In this document: positions 43,901 through 51,900 of the stretch, one piece after another
Numbering within the stretch: position 1 is the stretch's first letter
How the letters are laid out: each line of letters begins with the position of its first letter
Assembly (NCBI RefSeq): GCF_000003815.2
Contig: NC_049989.1
Coordinates: 12,937,051 to 13,001,050 of the forward strand
Length of the DNA stretch: 64,000 bases
Direction: 5' to 3'
From: Branchiostoma floridae
Taxonomy: Eukaryota > Chordata > Leptocardii > Amphioxiformes > Branchiostomatidae
Notes under the pieces: generated by a model
Seen by the model: the letters and a program-made list of their open reading frames with translations, nothing else
What the model was told of the DNA's origin: nothing
Databases searched by the model: none
Translations under genes and position numbers: made by a program

Positions 43901-46519
43901 GTCATATATGTAGTAATGTTTTAATCCTGTCTTGTTGTTGATTTAGGTTGAGCAAAAACGGAGGGACGACAAGAAGAACTTCAACACGGAGGGGGTGATC
44001 TACTCTGTGGGCATGATCATGAGACATAGAAGGTAGTTTCATCGTGTTGTGCCATATGTTTGTACTAAGGACAGTTCTGTTTTATGCAGGGTTGGACAAG
44101 TTTTCTAAAATTCACTTGTTCTATCAGGCAAGCACATAAAAAATTTACTTGCCCGAACCAATTTTTCACTTGCCCAAAATTCAAATGTCACTGTCACTAA
44201 ATATGCATGTTCACTTTCAGCAATGGAACTCTGTTGACCATTGCTTGATGTCATGACTGTAAACAGTATATCGAAATTGCACTCAATCAATGAAAAAATC
44301 TTACTTGCCCAATCGGGCAAGTGGGGTAGGTCATGCACTTGCCCGAACAGCACTTTCACTTGCCCTGGACAATAGGGCTAGTGGACTTGTCCAACCCCGG
44401 ACTATGTGGCCTCATGATTATATATATAACTGGATCTGTCATTTGCAAGGTCCTCTCATGTGCTCTGTATGAATATCATGAGATTTATTATAGCCCCAAA
44501 CCCGAAAAATCCCCATTAAGACCCCTGTCTCACGCCTCACGTTATGTATGGCCCAGTTTAGATGACGATTCTTTTTGAAGAAGTAGATGTTCCTCTCTCC
44601 ATCAACATTAAAGCCATCCTACAGAGCCACTGCGTATAGCACATAATGGGCCGTAAAAATTACTAAAATTTACAGTGATAAAAACTCTGCTTTCAGTGGT
44701 TTGGGTAACCCCCTATTGCACCCTTTCTACTCCAATGCTTCATCTTTTGTTCTGCTAAACCTAAGAACCCATTCTATATGGAAAATGCAAACATTATATA
44801 ATTGAATTTCGTACCTTTATCAAATTAATCAGGATATACCCATCGCAATTTCTGTAATTTCCAGTCATACATTTGTAAATTGTTTAATGTGCAAGGGTGT
44901 CTGAGGGGGGAACCCGAATGCCATAACGAAAAATAGCTGGAGGTTTTTAATTATATATAAACCCACCACACATGCAAAGTTAAGGAGCCGATTTGGCGGA
45001 CCCCCATCTTCCGGCCTCTGCCTGGTTTTCTTGTGTAATGATTCTTAAAACCCTCTTGCAGACTCAGTCTGGTATCCAATACAAACAAACTGCCATCCCA
45101 ACTTGTGTGTCCACAGGTACAGTTACAACTATGTGATCTATGGCTGGGACCCCCAGTGTGAGATGAGTGAAGAGTGGATGATACTATGGGTGTGTTTCCC
45201 CTGTATGTGTTTTGATGACTATTGAACTTAGGTTTGGGTACATCTAAACTTGTGTCCACAGGTACAGTTACAACTGTGTGATCTATGGCTGGGACCCCCA
45301 GTGTGAGATGAGTGAAGAGTGGATGATACAGATGGGTGTTCACAGTCTCTCTATGGGACCCAACCAGCCCTTCTTTAACGTACTGGTGGCCGATGGCTCC
45401 AACAGATACGCAGCACGAGGTACGTATGTGTTCCATGCTTCTTACACATCAGTTACTGCATGTTCTGGGATGTCCCTGTGGCTCAACTGGTAGCAGCCTC
45501 AAATTGGGCTCCTGGTTGTCCCAATTCAGGGCTCGAAATACATTTTTCCGCATACTGCACCAGACAAAGTACAAAGTATGGATCAAATTGTTGACTGATG
45601 AACCATTGCTATATATTTTTTCTTGTATACTTTATAGGTGGTAACAGTCAATTCAGCTATTATAACAATCCACGTACACCTACATCGTACATGGACTAGT
45701 GCAGGTTAGGTGCAGGTAGACACCAGAAATACAATTTGTACCTGCACAGCTCCAATTTTACCTGCAGTAACGTTAACCTTCATATGCAGGTGGTATTTTG
45801 AGCCCTACAATTAGTTGGTACATGTAACTAGAATACCCCAGTTCAAATCCTGGGTAGGGCATCTTGGTTGGGGCTGCTCCCATCATTCAGAAGGAAGTAA
45901 AATGGGGATACTGTGTTTGAGGGAGTGCCTCGAGTATGTTAAAGGGAAGGGCTAGCAACCCCTCCCTGTACAAATATACCCTACGACTAAAACAGCAAGG
46001 AAACTTGGTGCCCTATGAGCCACTAGGCACTACAAGGGTATGAATAATTGAACGAACAAACTTCATACTCCATAAATTCTTGAACTTGAAGTTGTTGAAT
46101 AGACCTGAAAGCTGAATCTGGTGAAGGTGGAAATTCTTCAAGAAATTTTTTGCTTTGGATGGCAGTAGCCTATAGCATTCAGCCAATATGACTCAAAATA
46201 CAACAAATACAACACACAAAGCGTACAAAAATTTGTTTTTTTATCTATGAAATTGGTGGAATGATGTATCAAACTTGGATTACTATTAGAATATGCAAAC
46301 TTAAACAGTAATGTCTTAGAGTCTAAAACACTGGTATGATACCTTCCAGAGAATCTGGAGCACCACCAACATCCGTGTGAGATCACCCACCCAGAAATCG
46401 GTCGCTACTTCCAGCAGTTCACGGGAAACTATTATGTACCAAACGACGAGCTCAAGAAGAGATATCCGCAAGATGAGGAAATGACTTGCGAGCACTTTGC
46501 CTCCCCAGAAACACCTTAG
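25903..46519 (+). CDS. FBXO21: FBXO21, F-box / SirB1-like / YccV-like protein (13 exons, complete)
   Basis: Substrate-recognition subunit of an SCF ubiquitin ligase. Exons: 25903-26069, 29696-29941, 30548-30675, 32363-32515, 33444-33574, 36094-36230, 36535-36676, 37515-37579, 39823-39940, 42934-43053, 43947-44032, 45262-45419, 46350-46519. All introns are GT/AG, and phases close throughout (2,2,1,1,0,2,0,2,0,0,2,1). The product is 606 residues (human about 628). Residues 1-56 are the F-box (SLADETVEQVLRSAVLDF, FGYTCSRFNAVA). About 235-345 is the SirB1/transglutaminase-like part (ERKAGIPITMAILYAEIAK, LEPVNFPNHFLLRW, YIDAFGKG). About 480-560 is the YccV/HspQ-like part (YSVGMIMRH, CVIYGWDPQCEMSEEW, FNVLVADGSNRYAARENLE). 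The 65-nt exon 8 (RMVNNLLSIGRR) is easily missed. METTL18 lies in intron 1. Intron 8 ends with a transposon 14 nt from exon 9 (see findings). Confidence 0.95.
26567..27439 (+). CDS. METTL18: METTL18, protein-histidine methyltransferase (intronless)
   Basis: Seven-beta-strand S-adenosylmethionine methyltransferase; the family methylates a histidine of ribosomal protein RPL3 (His245 in human). A single 290-residue frame. I chose the ATG at 26567 (MSFTFGFEIKEED), because the family starts with a short MxFxFxFxIxE-like segment; an in-frame ATG at 26498 would add 23 unrelated residues. Residues 98-107 are VYEGGMKIWE, a family signature; 127-140 hold motif I NVLELGCGAGLPGI; 152-155 FQDY is the acidic strand-2 end; 207-216 are DVILTSETIY; 245-252 are HYFGVGGG, all close to human METTL18. 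Residues 10-90 are low complexity (Ser/Thr/Pro). The gene lies wholly within FBXO21 intron 1 on the same strand. Vertebrate METTL18 also has its coding region in one exon, so lack of introns alone does not prove retroposition. No poly(A) tract or flanking duplication was seen. Confidence 0.95.
   Translation: MSFTFGFEIKEEDVEKGDSSSSCQSIPELTTTSGGALKECPPPPLPAREITVSFSEVPQPTATSGLTLEGGEVLSYITCPESKCLEGSTSESDLIPNVYEGGMKIWECSVDLVQYLREIAYPWTGKNVLELGCGAGLPGILALTKGAGKIHFQDYNEEVLQTVTIPNVSLNTGTGVYAARCKFFAGDWSGVQKLLTEEFKSTSDKYDVILTSETIYNTASYQKLHDLMKSVLAPNGTVYLAAKTHYFGVGGGTRLFEEFLRKEDVFSSEVCKVYSEGVNREILKIEMKKS
27572..28342. mobile_element. hAT-like MITE (CAGGGCTCGAAATAC family) with a second element nested in it
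   Basis: Left end AGGGCTCAAAATAC and right end GTATTTCGAGCCCTG. Inside, TGCATACCTGCACTGC and CAGGTTAGGTGCAGGTAGAC match 10467-10795. An unrelated 417-bp element splits it at 27736-28152. No clear target duplication remains on the outer ends. Confidence 0.7.
27736..28152. mobile_element. Nested hAT-type MITE, 8-bp duplication GTGGTAAC
   Basis: Terminal repeats AGGGCTGGGTACCGGTAC and GTACCGGTACCCAGCCCT are perfect inverse complements. GTGGTAAC occurs directly on both sides (27728-27735 and 28153-28160) and only once in the empty homologous site of the 10467-10795 copy, which proves insertion. The interior has runs of GGACCTGGACCTGA. A truncated relative lies at about 32600-32826. Confidence 0.85.
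29953..30135. mobile_element. TA-flanked MITE, CAGTAGAAG family
   Basis: CAGTAGAAG and CTTCTACTG ends between TA dinucleotides. The element begins 12 nt after the end of FBXO21 exon 2, leaving the 5' splice site GTATGG intact. Confidence 0.6.
31905..32305. mobile_element. TIR element, GGCCACACCAATTT family
   Basis: TATGGCCACACCAATTTCAT with TTGTTGCTTCTTGG on the left, and GAGAAGCAACAAATT with AAATTGGTTTGGCC on the right, are inverted. Poly(T)/poly(A) runs border the interior. A solitary left-end-like piece is at 30150-30210. It lies in FBXO21 intron 3 and ends 58 nt before exon 4. Confidence 0.55.
32590..32826 (+). mobile_element. Truncated copy of the GGGCTGGGTACCGGTAC element
   Basis: AGGATTTTAAAACGCCAGTG, ACAGATTTCTTTGTAG and TTTTCTGTACCGGTACCCA follow the order of 27975-28145; the left half is missing. 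FBXO21 intron 4. Confidence 0.65.
33062..33425 (-). mobile_element. 5'-truncated LINE 3' end
   Basis: The minus strand reads FDRIEDERHFVVECRLYAVERN, which fits the (E/D)DExHFLxxCxLYxxxR segment found near the end of many LINE polymerases. Related text is at 43135-43545. It lies in FBXO21 intron 4 and ends about 20 nt before exon 5. Confidence 0.55.
34038..34640. repeat. Four diverged tandem repeats, about 150-bp period
   Basis: The landmark GCGCTGTATCTCGAGAACGG recurs with changes near 34042, 34194, 34345 and 34493. Each is followed by TTTTTGGTATGCGGG-like, GATTTTGGGCCTCCT-like and GCTTGAACTTGACA blocks. The period is close to 50 codons, so frames stay open on both strands across several units. 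No known protein repeat is recognisable. FBXO21 intron 5. Confidence 0.7.
36709..36740 (+). mobile_element. Left-end fragment of the AACGCTAGTTCACC MITE
   Basis: AACGCTAGTTCACCTTAATC followed by TGTGGGATAAG, the left end of the palindromic MITE family. It abuts the tandem array at 36741. Confidence 0.6.
36741..37430 (+). repeat. Satellite-like array, five units of about 140 bp
   Basis: TTCCTTGTAACAGTTAAAAA starts at 36741, 36881, 37021, 37161 and 37303 (units of 140, 140, 140, 142 and a last partial unit). Units are about 97% alike, so amplification is recent. Internal text (GGTTCTAAATTGTATCACAC; CCAGATTCGG) is the GTCATACC dispersed repeat seen at 2100-2396. The array ends about 85 nt before FBXO21 exon 8. 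Confidence 0.9.
37765..38104. mobile_element. Nested hAT-type MITE, 8-bp duplication CCTGGATG
   Basis: Ends CAGGGGTTTAGCCAGC and GAGCTGGCTAAAGCCCTG. A perfect direct CCTGGATG lies on both sides (37757-37764 and 38105-38112). TGACGGAAAA/TTTTTCCGTCA blocks sit inside each end. An 8-bp duplication is typical of hAT transposition. Confidence 0.85.
38190..38397. mobile_element. MITE of the CTGTAAATGCAGAAA family
   Basis: CTGTAAATGCAGAAATGTTC on the left and ATACATTTACAG on the right. CGCGGTGGATTAATG and CGCGAAATTAAATCCCCGCG are inverted blocks in between. Confidence 0.65.
38863..39080. mobile_element. Palindromic MITE, AACGCTAGTTCACC family
   Basis: AACGTTAGTTCACCTTTATC and ATAAAGGTGAACTAGCGTTA ends. 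GATATCAAGTCGATG and GTCGACTTGATATCCC form an inner hairpin. FBXO21 intron 8. Confidence 0.8.
39399..39799. mobile_element. Mutator-like MITE (401 bp) with 9-bp duplication CATGACATT
   Basis: Terminal repeats TAGCCTGGTTACCA and TGGTATCCAGGCTA. The 9-bp direct repeat CATGACATT lies at 39390-39398 and 39800-39808. A 9-bp duplication is the hallmark of Mutator-type transposition. It sits immediately before FBXO21 exon 9, leaving 14 nt between the duplication and the exon. An antisense open frame inside (39490-39882) shows no family features. Confidence 0.8.
39979..40362 (+). repeat. GTCATACC repeat with hairpin tail
   Basis: GTCATACCTGGGCCGCG through GGTGGGTATGAC, then the hairpin arms ATACAACACGGTGTATTCCG and CGGAATACACCATGTTGT. 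Same composite as 14886-15305. FBXO21 intron 9. Confidence 0.7.
40509..40870. repeat. Foldback element with 83-bp near-perfect arms
   Basis: The left arm 40509-40591 (AATAGATGAAGGTTCAAACT ... TTCCTTCCTC) and the right arm 40788-40870 are inverse complements with essentially no mismatch. A loop of about 195 bp separates them. Near-identity of the arms suggests recent mobility or gene conversion. FBXO21 intron 9. Confidence 0.8.
40993..41064. repeat. Perfect 72-bp palindrome
   Basis: Arms of 35 bp (GTCATTTTCTTTAAAAGTCT ...) are exact inverse complements around a 2-nt centre (TT). FBXO21 intron 9. Confidence 0.9.
41065..42933. other. AT-rich FBXO21 intron 9 remainder with gap; weak internal duplication
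   Basis: AATTAAATATGCAA followed by ATATCTCCGTACTC... and CAGGGGTTTT occurs twice (about 41900-41970 and 42080-42155), a diverged direct repeat. 42574-42780 is N. Nothing coding was seen before exon 10. Confidence 0.5.
42574..42780. other. Assembly gap (207 N)
   Basis: A run of N in FBXO21 intron 9; reading phase across the intron is unaffected. Confidence 0.99.
43130..43545 (-). mobile_element. 5'-truncated LINE 3' end with (AAGAT)n-type tail
   Basis: The minus strand encodes LYLEDETHFLLECTLYEYEC, the same segment type as at 33062-33425. Downstream on that strand comes GCAATAAAGATTATC followed by short TTATC repeats (43131-43150), a usual LINE tail. FBXO21 intron 10. Confidence 0.65.
44087..44399. 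mobile_element. MITE of the CAGGGTTGGACAAGT family
   Basis: CAGGGTTGGACAAGTTTTC and GGACTTGTCCAACCCCG ends; interior ACTTGCCC/GGGCAAGT repeats as at 10029-10359. It starts 55 nt after FBXO21 exon 11. Confidence 0.75.
45103..45187 (+). pseudogene. Partial duplicate of FBXO21 exon 12 with its acceptor
   Basis: TTGTGTGTCCACAG plus the first 70 nt of exon 12 (encoding YSYNYVIYGWDPQCEMSEEW) is repeated 145 bp upstream of the real exon. It differs from it by one base in the exon part (TAT for TGT, Tyr for Cys). The copy breaks off at GATGATAC, has no matching 3' splice partner, and runs into a stop if read on, so it is a pseudo-exon. Confidence 0.85.
45465..46050 (+). repeat. tRNA-type SINE split by a MITE
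   Basis: Box-A-like TGGCTCAACTGGTAGCAGCC lies at 45478-45497. Box-B-like CAGTTCAAATCCTGGG lies 340 bp on (45838-45853). Removal of 45527-45807 plus one duplication restores tRNA-like spacing. The body continues GGAGTGCCTCGAGTATGTTAAAG. FBXO21 intron 12. Confidence 0.65.
45527..45807. mobile_element. hAT-like MITE, CAGGGCTCGAAATAC family, inside a SINE
   Basis: Left CAGGGCTCGAAATAC, right GTATTTTGAGCCCTA, with 5-bp duplication CAATT (45522-45526 and 45808-45812). Confidence 0.8.
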
Positions 46520-46991
46520 TTGACCACTGCATGATCCATGTATTTGTTATAATCACTGTGTTACAAAAAGTGATTTTTAAGATCATTTTCTTTCAACATA
46601 TTTTCGTTTTTCATCGGCAAAAGCAAAATTGATGGATTTTGGACTTGTCTCGAAGTTCTATGTCGATAGAAATGCAGAACTCATATTGTCTTTTACATTC
46701 AAGTAAGACAGGTATGTTAAGAAAGGGTGGAATAAGCTTGGCCAACTACAGTATGATGTACAATCAAAGCTGGTCTCAGTAACCCAAATCATACAGGACT
46801 GAGTCTGAGCAAAAATGGTTGCTGAGGACGTCAGGTGGTTGCACCATACAAGTTGGTTGGTTGGCCTGGATGATTGAAAAAATGTACTGTACATTACCTG
46901 TCTGTGTTGGCTTTAATTACTTTACAGTCACAATGTACTTTACATATATATATGGGGGTGACAGTAATTATGAAGGCTAGCTGGAAAGAAA

Positions 46992-47349
46992 GGCACGATC
47001 TACACACAGTTTTTCCCGATATCGGCGAGCCTACAACCTCCCGCCGACAGCTTTTTTTCATCGTCTAGATAGAACTACTATATCGCCATTACGATATCGG
47101 GAAAATTTCTCCCGAAAGGTCCGGACCATTCGTACGATACCTTACCGATAGCTTAGCAGGGGTCCCCGACAGCTTCGCGCGCGTGTAGATGCTTCCCGAC
47201 TTCGGGAAGGCTCATTAGCATATAACGCCATTTGGAAAATCGTGCTATATGTTTATGACTGCAAGCGCCATGGGTGTCCGGCCCCCTACGTTCTAGATCC
47301 CTCCCGACATCTCCACAGATATCGGTAAAAACTGTGTGTAGATTGGGCC
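46992..47349. mobile_element. TIR element, GATCTACACACAGTTTTT family
   Basis: GGCACGATCTACACACAGTT on the left and AACTGTGTGTAGATTGGGCC on the right, with CCCGATATCGG-like blocks inside both ends. 358 bp, no ORF. Confidence 0.75.
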
Positions 47350-47439
47350 AAAGACGGACATGAAAAGGCCATTGTTTATAAAGTACATGTTATTGATTGT
47401 ATACTGGGGCCAATAAAACACCGGTCCCCTAATAAGCTG

Positions 47440-47660
47440 GCCTGTAAGATGGTTACCAGGCTAGGGTCTGTAGAAATTCACAGCCACCAATGTTGTGCTC
47501 TTGGAACAGGTACGACTTTCCTTACTCTACCAAAAAGTTTTCCTGACTTTGAATGGGGAGATGAAACGGGACGTGAATTACTTAGCAATTATATCACAGT
47601 GTCGTATTACCAGAACTATTCTAATATGATGTTTCCAATCACTCCAGTTTTTAAATCTAA
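47440..47660 (+). repeat. Dispersed repeat, second copy at 49465-49680
   Basis: GCCTGTAAGATGGTTACCAG, TGTTGTGCTCTTGGAACAGG and TTTGAATGGGGAGATGAAAC are shared in order with 49465-49680 at about 90%. The head resembles SINE 5' text, but boxes A and B are unclear. Confidence 0.6.
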
Positions 47661-48943
47661 AATTTTCCCATTAAAGCAAAAATTTTCAGCTTTGAAATCT
47701 TTACATGAAGGCAAAATTTTTTTAGCTTTGAAATGTTACAATCTTTATTAAGAAAATGGTAAAGTTTTTGTAATTTGGTCTATCAGACGTCTTCCTTAGA
47801 GCTTTCGTCCGGAGTCCTGTTTATCGCACTGTACATGTATGGGCCCATGTAGGTGGTGCATTTGCATCAAGAACAAAATCCCAAACAAGTTTGTATCCCC
47901 TCTCCAGTCAGAACCTCTGAGGAAGATGACTCTGATAGACATCGAAACATAAGCATGTAAGCATGTAAGAGACAATACAGTGGTTGTGTAAAAGAAAACT
48001 CTGATATCATAAATTATAGTGCTCTACCAACCTGATAAAATTACTTTGGATGTGTCAACAACTGTCTGAGGAGGTTGTCCCTTTTTTAACCTCCTTGCTG
48101 ATACTAAATGGTGAATACTACAAAATATATTGGTGAAGAAATTATAGGAATTTCGATTGAGAATGGGATACTAAATGGTGAATACTACAAATGTATATTG
48201 GTGAAGAAATTATAGGAATTTCGATTGAGAATGGAAATCAGCAGTCTCATTGCTTGGTAACTTTTTGAGGCAACAAAACAAGCAAAATGGTATATTCAGC
48301 TATACTAGTCGACATTAAAGTACCTGGTATAAAGAGTCTTTGAATGTCAATCACACTGTCATAATTTATTCACTCTTTTTTTGTAAGCAATAGACATAAC
48401 ATCATAGTATTACATGTAAATTGTACAGTGTACGTTCTTTGATGCGAAGAATTCGGAGGTCAGTTTAAAAGTCGTTACAATCTCATTTTATAAAAAATAG
48501 ATATTACTGCATGGCATTTGGTTAAAATACATGTACATATTACTGCATGGCATTTGGTTAAAATACATGGTCCTTATGATATGCTAAGTGTTTGGCAAAG
48601 GTACATGTATCTGTTAAAAATTTGCGACAGTTTTTTTGTCAAATACATTTTACATCTTGTTACATTATGTGAGCTTTTTCAGTGTAGACTTTTCATGGCG
48701 CACAAATGTTGTTGTATGATGCATTCTGTATATCTTCGTTTGTTTCTTGTTATGTAATATAACTATAAAGATAATCAATATGTGAGTACAGAATATTCAG
48801 TTCAATGCTATTGGGCTAAAAGACATGTACCACAAATGCGTGCCATAGGTTGACGTTACATGTTAACAAAATGCAACAACTGTATGCCAAAAAATGAGAT
48901 AAAAACGCTGGAATAAAATGTCCTAGGGTCATCAGTTTGACGT

Positions 48944-51900
48944 TTATCTCTTGGTTGACTTCTTGAGTTTCTCCTGTTTGCTTCCCGGACGCGGTTTGTC
49001 GTGTTTGTCTCCCGTCGGCGAGCTTGCACGCTTCTTCGGCGCCTGTTCTTTCTTGGTAATGCTGCGCATGACCTTCGCCTTGAGCTCGTCCTGGGACAGA
49101 GGTCGGTTGTAGTCGCCGTTGTCGTCAGATTCTGACTCGCTCTCGTAATCGTCGCTGTAAAATTGCAAGAGTGCACAAAGTCACGTAACAATGCTAGTAA
49201 TGATACCTCAGTCTGTTCTCATCACATTTATAGTCTAACTATTCTCCTCTTTTGTTTTTCTTAATGTTTCACTTACACGTGGTGTCATTGTCTGTTTTCT
49301 GTTAAAGCACTGTATACGTTTTAAGGTGTTTTTGTTTGAACTTTTTACGGTGACCTCTCCACTGCAATTTGAATTACATGTTTCCAACGTTTTTTCTGCC
49401 GTACAACAGAAATGCCAGAAGAAATTTACAATATGATAAAATAAAATATAAAACACTCTTTAAAGCAGGCCTGTAAGATGGTTACCAGGCTAGGGTTTGT
49501 AGAAATCCACAGCCCCTAATGTTGTGCTCTTGGAACAGGTACGACTTTCCTTACTCTACCAAAAATTTTTCCTGACTTTGAATGGGGAGATGAAACGTGA
49601 CGTGAATTACTTAGCAATTATATCACATAGTGTCGTACTACCAGAACCATATTCTGATATGATGTTAGGGCTAGCCCTAAATAAATATACGTAAATAACT
49701 GTATACGTTTTAAGGTGTTTTTGTTTGAACTTTTTACGGTGACCTCTCCACTGCAATTTGAATTACATGTTTCCAACGTTTTTTCTGCCGTACAACAGAA
49801 ATGCCAGAAGAAATTTACAATATGATAAAATAAAAGTGAACCTAGCAGCTGCTACGTTACCGCAGATTCGAAGCCATCGCCCAACATTTTACATTCATAA
49901 GTCAAAATAAGAAGATAAGATTATTTCTATGAATCAATTAAAATCATTCAGTATTCAAACGAAAAGCTCTCCTTAGCATGAAAAAAAAAGGTTTACACTG
50001 CAGTACCAGAGCATGTTTCTGTACTACATTGTCTTAGCTAAAAATGGATGCCTGGCCATTCTAAACAACACACCTTTAAGGCCACTCCAATTTATTTTTT
50101 TAGTTCTTCACGGACATTTTAAAGTGAAAATAAAGCAAGTGGACATAGTAATTGGAGGCAGGAGGACTTCGATGAATATGACTGTATTCACTCCAAAGGA
50201 CTGAAAAGCAATAGGCATCCATCCACCTCGAAAGATGATGGTAGCACTCTCTGGATTAACCCATAAACTGCCAAACCCGGATACATCCAGCACACATAAT
50301 ACATGTCCTGTGTGCTACATTTGTACACCCGGATATATCCGGGATAGCGTATAGTAAAGTAGCAACTTTGCGCGCATGTAGCGCACGAACCCCGGAAGTT
50401 AGGGACTTCAGCCTTGTCCGAGGGGTTCTTTTTGGAGGTCAGCAGCCAACCCTGGCACTGATAGCATTTTATAGTGCTGAAACTCTGGCAGTTTAAGGGT
50501 TAAGGCTGTTTACATGTAGTGTCTTCTGGACCGAATACACCAATTGCAAGGCATAAACCTTGTCCACAGGATTTATGTCTCATCATGTTTTTCCAGTATA
50601 ATTTATTTAGTACAATGTAAATTGGAGAACCAACATTTGTGACACTGGCATTGAAGATATGTTTGCTACAGTCATTCATAGAGGGGCATTTTGAATGTCT
50701 ATCTCTTGCATCTTATCTCAAGTCTGCGAATATGAGTCAACACACAAAAGAAGTACTGTACATACCCAGTTGAAGGTGCAGCGATGTTGAGCATGGTAGC
50801 AGGGATAGGGGGGACACTTGGACCGATGGAGAGGGTGGTGGTGGCCGGCCTGGCTGTCTCCTCCCCTTTCTGTTCAGCCTCCTGGTTGGCCACAAATAAA
50901 AGAAAAATTAATATGTATTCAGAAAGTTCTATGAACATCAAACATATTCCTATAGATCAAAGTTGAACTAAAAACTTCAACACATTAAAACATTCAAGGT
51001 TTTGAGTGAACAACTCCTGGCCAGTCTTTGTCAAGGAATTAGCAATCCACCTCAGACTGTGATTATGCAGATACAAGATTGATGTATAACATGTGACTTA
51101 GTGAGCAGTGGATCATAAATGGGTAAGTCCAATTTTTGTCTTAAGTTGGCAATTAAGCAAATTAAACATTTTGCATATCTTTTCATACTGTCATACCTAA
51201 TATAGTATATAGGGAAATGTTATTAAGGTAATACATGTACTAATTATGTTCTGGTCACCTTTGTGCAATTTTACATAATTTTGACTTCTTTGCTATGATT
51301 CCGTACAACTAATATAATGCTTGCATTCTCATATTCTGTTCTGGGGGAGGGCACGGAAAACCATGTAAGTCTCTAGCTTCCCCTGCATGTTTTCATTTAT
51401 TTGTCTGTATACAAATGTACACGCAACAAACAAACAAACAAACAAACCTTTAACTCCAGGAAAGCCTGCATCTGTAGCAGGTCGTTGGTCTTCTGTTCGA
51501 TCAGGCCCAGGTATTGCATCATGTTGTTCTCGGTCACGCCCTCGCTGCCCCCCAGCATGTCGGTGATGACGGAGCGGTCGCAGTTGATCTTGGTGAAGAC
51601 GGACTCCACCGCAGCCTTGAGCTGCTCCAGGATCTTGTTGGTGCTCTTCTGCTGGGCCTCGTGCTGGTCAGCCTGCTGGGTGGACGATGTGGCCTTCGCC
51701 TGCGGAAGTGACCGGAGACATTAAGTGTGAAAACCTTCTGTGTCCTGTGTTGTAGCTGAATTAAGTATAACTCACTCAATGTCATAACTGGGCCATGATA
51801 CGCTCGATACGGGTGTTTGGGACTCGGGGTGATAACCTTTCCATATCACATGCAGTTGTATTACACGCTTCCATTGAATAAATGGGTGATCTGACCTGCA

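Larger units (their letters stand above)
46520..48943. other. Spacer between convergent FBXO21 and ODAD1
   Basis: Holds a TIR element at 46992-47349, a repeat copy at 47440-47650, a 67-bp tandem duplication at 48101-48234, and a 36-bp duplication at 48503-48568 (TTACTGCATGGCATTTGGTT twice). No gene seen; the 3' UTRs of both genes should begin here, but no clear AATAAA was identified. Confidence 0.6.

Noticed and set aside
51534-51785. Overlapping frames opposite or shifted to ODAD1 exon 7
   Set aside because: Shadows of the GC-rich coding exon; the true frame encodes KINCDRSVITDMLGG and fits the family.
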